Shown: in pieces, positions 54,985 to 64,000 of the stretch
How the letters are laid out: each line of letters opens with the position of its first letter
How positions within the stretch are numbered: the first letter of the stretch is position 1
Assembly (NCBI GenBank): GCA_047967505.1
Contig: CM106538.1
Strand: one strand, 5' to 3'
Length of the DNA: 64,000 bases
Source: Dipteris shenzhenensis
Taxonomy: Eukaryota > Polypodiophyta > Polypodiopsida > Gleicheniales
The notes under the pieces: model-generated
Seen by the model: only the letters and a program-made list of their open reading frames with translations
Told to the model about the DNA's origin: nothing
Database searches by the model: none
Made by a program: the position numbers and the translations under genes

Positions 54985-55138
54985 ATGGATGTATGATTAC
55001 TACCTATACTATGCTGTACATTGCTATCTTTTCATTGTTGACTATATTGTAAGATAGCACATGCATGGATGTATGATTACTACCTAGATTATATTGCACA
55101 TTGCTATCTTTTCATTGTCGACTATATTGTAAGATACA
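54985..55138. repeat. ~80-bp tandem duplication
   Basis: The units start at 54985 and 55065 and share ATGGATGTATGATTACTACC and TTGCTATCTTTTCATTGT. Confidence 0.93.
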
Positions 55139-56414
55139 TATGGAATGTATGTTAAAAAATATTTTATTTATTAAAAAGTAAAGTGTATGAGGGATTACGT
55201 CAAAAAACTATGTAAAATAAGAGTACACAAGGATTTCACATATTAGACATGAATATCACTTAATTTGATATGAGAAATTGGAGACATAAAAATGTAAATA
55301 CAAATGAAGAGTTCGCTTATAAAAAAACCTTCATTCATATATACAAAATGTACAAGTTAGAACTTATTTTGGCCTCAAGAAGTACTAAGGATGTATATCT
55401 CCCTTCAAGAATAGGAAGGCTATAGTTGTTGATAGAGAAATATATGCTTAGAAATTGGTATCTTTGTATGAGTACCAATGAACAATACCTAACAATTGAG
55501 ATGCTTATAAAATATTAAAATACATTCTAAATCAATTCAAATCATTATGATTTGAATCCTTTAATAGCCCTACTTTTATATCACTTAATATCTTATTTCA
55601 TTACATGGTGTACCATATACAAGTAAACAACGGTAAGAAATACCATGTATTACTATAGGCATTGACCAACCAAAATCCAACACTTGAACGTTCCGAAAGA
55701 AGTTTCCTCATGATTAACCATTTTAAAAAGACATAGACCGATGTACCGTTGAAAGTGAGTGTGGTTGCAAGCAATGTCATGGTCTACAAAAGCTACCACA
55801 CAAAAAAGCTTTCAAATATGAACCATACATCGTGGTCTGTCCAAATGGAAATTCTTCTAATACGTTCAAAGTTTTGGGAACATAGTCAATGAAAAGGAAG
55901 CTGACCTGGTCTTGCATATGCGACCAAACAAGCACGTTGGCAAGAACAAAATGCACATTCAAAGTTTGAAATAATTTTGAATGTAGGGACAAAATTGAAA
56001 ACCACCTATGAACATATATATTTTGCCTCCTAGTTGAACTACACAAATGTCTGCTTTAGATGTCCATGTCTAAATTGCGATGAATTCTTGGAAACATGAC
56101 ATTCTACGTTGGAAGAATATGTAAAAACAAGTTTCAAGCTTGATCACAATCGATAAGCAATGCTATGCTGTCAAAATTATCTTCAACTTAGCGTGCATAT
56201 ATAACCACACTATGTGGCATTGCAAAGCTTTATTTTTCTAGTTTGATGGACAATATCATGTAGGAGGTCACCATGATGCCAGAAGTTGTTCATCATTAAA
56301 GAAGCTAACCATCAACACATTGCTTTATATGGTGATCTAAATGATTTCTTACCTAAAAAGGTGTAGTATTTCAATTAAGCTAACATCAAAGGTATAACTT
56401 CAAAATTTTATGCA

Positions 56415-56480
56415 AAGGGGTGTAATTAAACCCAAGACCTCCAACACCCAATTACAAGGTCTTATCATTAGGTTACATAA
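56415..56480 (-). mobile_element. tRNA-derived SINE head
   Basis: Read on the minus strand a box A-like TAACCTAATGATAAG (within 56476-56459) is followed, after CCTTGTAATTGGGTGTTGGA, by TCTTGGGTTTAATTAC, which holds box B. The order and wording resemble plant SINE heads (CCTAGTGGTAAGACC…CTTGGGTTCAA form), from memory of the class. No tail was located. Confidence 0.6.
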
Positions 56481-59400
56481 ACATGTTATAAAAGACATAA
56501 GTGTCTTTAATTCTCACTTTCATAAATAAGAGAGAGGATATGAGGAGGGCCTCATAAATAGAGAGATGTCCTCGTTACCCTTTCCTAACATTTCCACCCT
56601 TCCCTTGAATTAATATGTTTTGTTATTCATTTCAATTAGAGAGACCTAATTAATATTTTATTATTATTTTCAATTGGAGAGCGCTATTTTTAAATACAAA
56701 AAACCAACCAAAAGTGTGACTACAATGGAAAGATTGGGCATCACACTCAAGCATACTCAAGAAGAGCTTTTGATGGGATAGATGCTTAACCAAGCCATGA
56801 AGAACATATAAATTTCACAACCCTTGTAGATAAATCTAAGCCTATTCTTGATTGACAAGGGCTAGTTTATCCCTTCAAAGTTCTTGAAGCTATCAAAAGC
56901 AAAATAAATGCAAAAAGTACTTGTTTATAAACAATCAAGAAGGCATCAAGGATGAAAGATCTTGAGATGCAACTCAAGAATGCAAGTCCAAATCACAAGA
57001 TAATTAGAAAATTTCCAAACTATCAATTTGAATTACAAGATACACAAATCAACAAAATTGTTGGAGATTTAATGATCTTTACATCTCATATGTGGTTAAA
57101 GCTCATTTACATTGAGCATAGATATCAAAACATTACAATTGAATAGATGTGTGCATTTTGACCGGGGATAATATTTATCTCTATATAACCATGATCTTTG
57201 TGTATCACTCTTCCTAGCATAAATTCCTAAATCTATTTTGTTTTAATCCTAAATTCATTACTTGCCTTCCTCATCAATGATCCACTTAACCTTCGATGTT
57301 TAATTTGCAACCTCGATTTGATTTCCACATCCCAAACCATTTCTAGACGATTATTATCCTCCGCCATCAATAATCCACAATTGTGTCTCCATCAATGGGC
57401 CTAAAATCTCCATTCTCTCTTAATTTTAATTGTTTTCTCTCGTTGATGAAGGTTTGTATAGCACCATAATGCAGCATGATAACCACACCTAATTGAGTCT
57501 ACAAGTGCTCGAATTTTGTGAGAATCAGAATATAAGGTGAGTTTTGGGCTAGCTAATGTTCCAACAATCAAAATGCCAACTTCTTTGATTGGATTTTGTC
57601 TTTCACATTGATCTCTCTCAATGTAAAATCCGTGTAATTAGGCATAAGAAACTCCCTATATCGTATGTGGTTGACATGATCTTTCTTAATTGATGATGCC
57701 AATTCTGAAGGATGTTATTGATAAATATGATAAGCATGGTTTGTCTCATATGTGAGACCACATGAGATCTGTAATCCTTCTTGATGATATGTCTCATGTC
57801 ATCTAAAAATATATTGACAAATCCTTAGGAGAGAGTATAGTAGATGGTATTTAGGGATTATAGAAGATGTACTAGATGGTTCTGAGATGCCCATTGGGAT
57901 AGATGTCACAGCTGAGAAATGGTATGGCTAGTCTATCAACAAGGAGAGATGTACTCTAGATCTCTATCAATGGTCATACGAGTATGGAGGAAACAATATC
58001 ATATGATATGACCTCTGAGTAATCCCAACTTATGCCCTAAATCAGCCACTTCACTCGAAATATTCTCTCCTTTGTAGTCTCTCTCTCTCTAGTAAGAATA
58101 GAGGACTTTCTTTATGTATTTTCACACATTAACTATATCATCATGTAAATCTAGCACATTAGAGTCTACTGCAGGTCTTTTATTTCAGGTTTATTCTAGA
58201 TGAGTAAAAGTTACCTTGAACAAGCCCATGCAACACAAGTTAGGTTTGCTCGAAGGCTACCTCACGAGCAATTGTTTTCTTCACAATCTTTTGGCCATTG
58301 ATAGAGATCCAATGGTCTTAGTGAGACATAATCTTCTACTTCACATTGCTATTATTACTATTGAGGGGATGATGATGTGATTTCTATCCATGTTATTTGA
58401 GAACTAGCTCTTAAGATGCACAATCTCCTAATAGAATAGCCATGTCTCTCTCTACTTGTGGAGCATGCAACCTAGTAGACAATGACAACTTTTCCAATGA
58501 ATATTCCAAGACTATATGGTACAACACACACAAACCCCTCAAATAACAATGTTGGATACCCTCTTCTGATTATCTGTCCTATTTATGAATAATATGAGAC
58601 AAATACTCAAGTGTTCTCTTATGTATAGGTAGAGATCCTTAGGCATTAGCATGACCAGCCTCTCAATTTGGACATAAGCAATCAAAGAAATCAAAACCAT
58701 GATAAGGATTGCAATGAAGATTAACATAGGTCTTGAGACTCATCGAACTTGGATCAAGTCCTCACATGGTATAAGTCTATTGTAGTCTTTTAAGGGCTAT
58801 TATAATGTATTATATTTAAATAGCTTTATATCTGAGTACAATCTTATGTCCCACTTGTAATGCATGTCACCCCTTAAGGGTCTTTGTATCTACCTTTGAA
58901 GGGATTTTTATAACACACCTTGCCTTCTATTCTCATCCATTTTCATACTTTGTAGCACTTGACTTAAGTGCACCTTAATGAATGAATATGTTTACTTGTA
59001 GTGGGATAAAAAGTGATCACATTTTATCACATAATTCCCTTTTTAGTTTTCACAGTGTCAAACACCTATACAAATACCAAAGTGTTATTTATATCCCAAC
59101 GTTCAAAACTATTGATAAATTTACCAATTCAAATAACAATATCAATAGTTTCATAATAAATTTAAAAAAAAACTCTTCACAAATTCCAATGCAAATTGCC
59201 TTAGTAAAAAAATAGCCATAAAGACTCATTTAGAACTTTTGTTCCATTGCACGATGATGTACTTGCATTATAATCCAAACAATAAACATCTTGCTTTAAA
59301 GTTATAATAATTACAAATAATACAAATAAGTTTAAATTCTAAAAATGTAAACTTTGCGAAATTACAAACATAACTATACAAATTTAGAAGATATGATGTA

Positions 59401-60282
59401 ACATATTTATAACTTTTAAGTCGTTATTTAGTATTATGTTGAATTTACCTACTCATATTGGAGATACTTATGTTAAACATGGTAAGTTATTTTGTGTGTT
59501 TCTCATCTATTTCATGTTTCTAAAACATAAGAATCCGTATTTAGTTTTCTATGGAAACATTAGTAGCTTTGCACTAGTATAGAATTTAGAAGATCACTAT
59601 CCAATCAAAGCATGCCAATAACCAAGACACTCATCCAAAAATTCAAAAACATATTTTTACATCATTTAGCTAGACTCTTCATTGAAGCTCCAAGGGAATA
59701 ATTAGCGAGGCTACTTACAATTGATAAGTATACCATGAGAGAGATCTCATTATTTGTTTTTCCATAGTGTATATTACGAATAATGGATGTTAGAACATTT
59801 TTTGGCTAATTAGGATTAAGAACACTCACCCTCTAATTAGGATTAAGAACACCACACATATATAGCTTTCAATTTGTATAAACAATCTAGAACATTTTCT
59901 AGCTAATGTAATTTTAGCCATAGCCCCCCCTCTAGTTTGCACTATACATGAGTACATGGCTCCTCTTGTGCTCCCGTTACAAAGGGCGCTTGTGGGACTC
60001 CATACTTAATCAATTACAGCTTTAAGTGGTGATTTTAAATCTTTTAATATGTATGGATCTCTTAGAATCATTTGTTCTTGTACATTTTTTTTCAAGAATT
60101 GAAAATCCCCTTATGTATCCAAGCTTCTTTGAGCTGTGCATTTAACAAAACATGATTGAACCCACTATTTTGAAACAACAGTGGCCTCTTAAAACTATGA
60201 TTTTTTAATTATAAGATGCATTCTACATACGTATATAGGTACGTACCTATGTTGTATGAATGCATGCAAGCATGCTAATATG

Positions 60283-60308
60283 TGTGTGTGTGTGTGTGTG
60301 TGTGTGAA

Positions 60309-60366
<58 letters not shown>
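60283..60366. repeat. Compound (TG)n(GA)n microsatellite
   Basis: About 12 TG units (60283-60306) are followed, after AATG, by about 27 GA units (60312-60366). Confidence 0.98.
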
Positions 60367-60369
<3 letters not shown>

Positions 60370-61259
60370 ACATCTTGTGCTAGCACTCACAAGAAGATAT
60401 GTTTTTGTGCTGTGAATAAAAGAACAATCTCACTCTCATTATGAAAGCTTAGATAGCGAGAGATGATGTGCAATTCATCAAACCTACCAACTTTATGTCC
60501 AACCAACCATTTATTTGTACTAATACGAATAAACTTAGTAGAAATTATTAACATCCTATTAATGACTTCAGTTTAATGGGAAAGTAAAGACTTTCAAAGA
60601 AGAAGTCGTGATTGGATAAGAAGTTATAAGGACTTGATATTCATTTAAGATGAAATGTAAATAAAACGTGAAATGAGCTAACTTGTAATGAGGTAGCTAA
60701 GACATAAGCAAGGGCATCTATTATTGTTCCCTCATTTAGCCATTGAATGAGTTGGAAGCATGTGTCTAGGACTAAACCACCTACTTGAGTTCATGAAATG
60801 ACATTATTCTAGAAATCAATCTCTAATGATAGGAAAAATATGTTGTTGCTTCATCAAATAAAAGGATTTCATCATTTTTAACATTGCCATGACTCAAAAA
60901 ATTAAGATAACATTAAATATTGAATAGTTGGGCTACTTATTGAACATCTTACAATTATGAATATTTCATATTTCATGCATGTATATTTAGAATGATTTTG
61001 AACATATTTTTATGCTCATTATGTATGCATATCCTCAACTATCTAACATTTAAAACTTTAGGGATTGACAAAAGAATTTAGTTTTTAGTTAATATAAAAT
61101 ATGATTCTATTAAAGACTTTAATATTTTTTAATCGTTATACAAAATTCGATTAGAATATTTTTAAAGTATATTTTATGCCTTCTCTCTTTATGATACAAT
61201 ATGTGAGAATAATAAAGTCCTATGAAAGACATCATAGATAATGGAATCATATTACCTTT

Positions 61260-62870
61260 CATTCACTCTTAGCTCTTGGGTTAGGCTAATAGTTGCACGT
61301 GGTCACAACGACAAGCGTCGGCCTTGGTTGGAAGCAACGGAGTAGGCTGAGCACCAATTTTTTAGCAGAGGTGTAGTTGACCACAGCCGTAACACAACCA
61401 ATCAGTGGATGGAGGTTGGCACACTGAGCGCACACTCATTTGGAAGGTAGTTCCTTAGGTAGTGATATGATTGTAATAGGCAAAGGAGAACAAGAGAGTA
61501 GTATGCCGAGTTCTCTTCCTTTGACCTGAGTTTGCTAGGATAGGGAGTGTTCATTGCAAGCTAACACGGCTGAGAGAACTTGATTCAATAGAAGTGAAGG
61601 ATCAATGGATTGTATATTCTATTCAATTTTGTTATATATACTCCACTGTCTAAGTGTGTAATTGTGTTCATGAGTCAATATTCTCCAGTCATCACACGGT
61701 TCTTCTCTAATAGCTAACCCCGATCTTCGAGTGCTTTATATGTTAGCACCTATTATGCACCCGTGCACATCCACTTTAGGATTGCAAGAGTGAGCATCTT
61801 CATCGAGCACAGCACCAGGTGGAGTTATGAATCGATCATTTCTGAGTTAGTCGGTTGAAGAAATCAGACCATCAACATTTTAGTGATCCTACTGGGGAAG
61901 GGTCAAGTAAATTCTGAGTTGACGAGTTATCAGGATAGGAGATTTAGAAAATTGAGCTAGTAAGCTTAGTGTTAGTAGAACAAGAAGAGAGTTCATGTTC
62001 GCCCGTGATGAAGTAAAAAAGCTATTGGGAATCATGGGCTACTACAGAAAATGTATTCAAGTAGCTCTAGACAAGTGGCATCAACTGGTAGTGTGCTTGA
62101 AGATCGGTGTGTGGAACAAAGAAAGTACTTGGATTGGTATTCGATTACTTTTTGCCTTAAGAAATGGCTGACACATGCTCAGAGGGACAAAAAAGATACA
62201 CGGCTAGACATGAAGAGTATCTAAGCTAGAGGCAGTGGTTACATCCGCCTATGAGAAGTGGAGCAGTCTTGGAAATAGAGTTCAATGCCCGAAGATGCTG
62301 GCACAAGCAACTGCCCAAAAGGAGTGACAAGTGCGAGAAGAGAGACTCGGTTATGCTACCCCATGGATGAAAGTTAACTACTATGCAGAGCCAGAAGGTT
62401 GGGATGATGGCATCGAGATAAGGCATCCTAGAAGATTGGCGGATGAAGGTCCGCTGTGGCAAATGGAATTTGAGCACTCATGTGCGGAGAGTTTGGATGA
62501 CCATCTCCTCAGTTGAGCATTAGAATGAATGCAAAGACCAACTAGAATCCATCATCATGAAGACATGCATGCTTTTAATGGAGAGAAACAACACTAAAGA
62601 TCCGAGGTGAATGAAGAGAAGCTACGACAGTTCACACGAGTTCCTCTCACAACATATAGAAATACTACTTAGCCGACACGTATATATCAAGCTCTACCCT
62701 TAAGGCCTGAAGATAGTACCAACGGAGTCAAGAGGAGTCTATAGGAATCTCACAACCATGAAGGTGGTTATGATAGGTTGGGAGCTAGTGAATCGGTTCT
62801 TTTGATTAGAAGATATTTTGACTCGAGTTTTGGAGCAAAAAAGTTTAAGTCTAGCTCCAATATCAAGATA
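61260..62870 (+). mobile_element. Probable gypsy LTR and leader
   Basis: The region 61560-61860 has LTR-like wording (GTTATATATACTCC TATA region, later CACCCGTGCAC). TAGTGATCCTACTGGGGA at about 61880-61897 resembles the GGCGACxCTxCTGGGGA junction after plant gypsy LTRs. VKKLLGIMGYYRK (about 62012-62050) recalls the FLGxxxYYRxF block of gypsy RT but is isolated. The limits are uncertain. Confidence 0.4.
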
Positions 62871-64000
62871 AAAGTTTAAAATTTCAAAGGCACGGATGAT
62901 GAAGATCCTTAAAGTCACTTGCAGAGTTCTTTAAGTGTCTGTTGTCACGTCAATGGTGCAACAACAAATGAAGAGTATATGGATTATTTACAATATATCT
63001 TAATTATTAATGCTCAAAGGTGGTTTTCGATTGAATATTTCCCCGATTGGTATGAAATGTTCGAAGCATTCTTGTGAAGATTCGGATAGGAGATTAACAA
63101 GGAGGATGTGAGGACAAAGCTTAGTGAACTAAAACAGAACAAGCGAGAATGTGTCTAAGACTTTGTGCTTAGGATGAGAGATCTTATCACTCAGTTGAGC
63201 ACGGTTCCAAATGACAAGTCTATGCGAGCCTGGTTAATCATATGTACTCATATAGATTTGGGCAAGCTAGAGATAGTTAACCATACTAGAACCTATGAGC
63301 AACTATTAAACTAAGCTATCGCCTTGGAGAAGAGCAAAGACTCAAAAAATAAGATTCACAAGAAGGATGCTGACAGTGATACCAAAGAGACGTATAAGTT
63401 GAAAATCGAGCTGAAGAAGGCCTTTAAAAAAATCAGGCATTTGAGATAAGCCAGGTAATAATGAGAAGTGGTGTAGTAGATGTTCCAAAGGTAGACATGT
63501 GGAAGAGGAATGCAAGACTAAGTATTACAATATCTACCCCAAATTTGGTCGTGATGAGTCAAATTGTTAGTTTGATGGTAAAAATCGCCAAGTATCAATG
63601 AGCCTAGTGGTGATTGATAACCGGGCACCGAGTGGCAAACCACTGCATCTTAAGTAAAAAGACAAAGATAAGAATGGTAAAGAGAAGACCGATCAATCTA
63701 AAATTAAGTGTTTTTGCTATGGAAAAAATCATTTACATTTTGATTGTCCAATTGGGGCAAAACACTTGAAGTTCTTAAGAACAACATGGAAAAGAAAGAG
63801 GTAGATCCAAAATGCCAAGCAATTGTAGCCGAGTTGCCAGATGCAGTTGATGCTCAAGTAATCACTCGATTGAGAGGGAGGGACAACCATTGAAGACACT
63901 GATGCTTCAAGTAAACACATCAATTGGAAAGTACAAAGGGAATTAGTAGCTAAAATTTCAAGGGAATTGAAGGAAAAAGATCCAGCAATATAAATGCCCG
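62870..64000 (+). mobile_element. Ty3/gypsy gag remnant with zinc knuckle, cut by window end
   Basis: The pieces FKGTDDEDP, WFSIEYFPDWYEMFEAFL, VRTKLSELKQNKRECV and DFVLRMRDLITQL follow the retrotransposon gag pattern (WWxxxxxxFxxxF…LxxLxQxxxxSVxxYxxxFxxL). A good CX2CX4HX4C knuckle, CSRCSKGRHVEEEC, lies at about 63478-63519. A second Cys-rich site, CFCYGKNHLHFDC (about 63710-63748), is one residue short of a knuckle. Several stops occur. No protease follows before the window ends. Confidence 0.75.

Larger units (their letters stand above)
54147..61250. other. Long AT-rich stretch, no supported gene
   Basis: No coding frame above about 90 codons and no pol or transposase motif was recognised. 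The stretch holds local duplications (54340-54560 and 54985-55138), a SINE head (56420-56480, minus), a short repeat with CTAATTAGGATTAAGAACAC near 59808-59860, and the microsatellite at 60283-60366. Confidence 0.6.

Noticed and set aside
62012-62060. Isolated LLGIMGYYRK resembling the end of gypsy RT
   Set aside because: The match is about ten residues, lies upstream of gag where RT is not expected, and has no RT motif around it.
1-64000. CRISPR array, bacterial operon or prophage
   Set aside because: No regularly spaced direct repeats with unique spacers and no prokaryotic gene organisation exist here. The window is plant nuclear DNA.

Overview
This window is nuclear DNA from a land plant with a large, transposon-rich genome. 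It contains spliced plant genes and remnants of plant Ty1/copia, Ty3/gypsy, LINE, hAT and CACTA elements, with AT-rich DNA between genes. The sequence alone does not fix the species. The LINE and hAT protein types and the dense nested repeats suggest a fern or other seed-free vascular plant, or a gymnosperm, but this is an inference.

Only one convincing host gene is present: a three-exon SBP-box (SQUAMOSA promoter-binding-like) transcription factor at 6769-9195 on the plus strand. Its introns can be placed exactly because the zinc-binding domain is rebuilt across the first junction and the frame is kept across both.

Layout: 1-569 is the end of a CACTA DNA transposon with subterminal repeats. 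570-6600 is largely gene-free. 6600-9200 holds the SBP gene. 9200-24000 is old repeat debris: two LINE fragments, two tRNA-like SINE heads, a dispersed ~300-bp repeat pair, microsatellites and a gypsy gag trace. 24000-26350 has duplicated copia gag starts and a foldback element. 26640-30164 carries a pyrimidine minisatellite fused in frame to a hAT transposase pseudogene with about five exons. 30600-37800 is a plus-strand copia relic (gag, protease, integrase, RT, 3' end). It is split by a structurally complete, minus-strand, gag-only copia element (32463-35498) with a perfect 5-bp target-site duplication. 38450-43290 holds a second foldback element, GA microsatellites and a nearly full-length decayed LINE. 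43290-47830 has further copia fragments on both strands and a gypsy integrase scrap. 48141-54146 is a copia-like element with little or no coding capacity, containing a second copia element (49208-51242) whose integrase is joined to RNase H. 54150-61250 is AT-rich and gene-free. 61260-64000 is a decayed Ty3/gypsy gag region running off the window.

Apart from the SBP gene, nearly everything recognisable is mobile-element material at different stages of decay. The most useful structures are the nested insertions, which give a relative order of events, the gag-only non-autonomous element, the pattern of nonsense changes in the hAT relic, and two related foldback elements.
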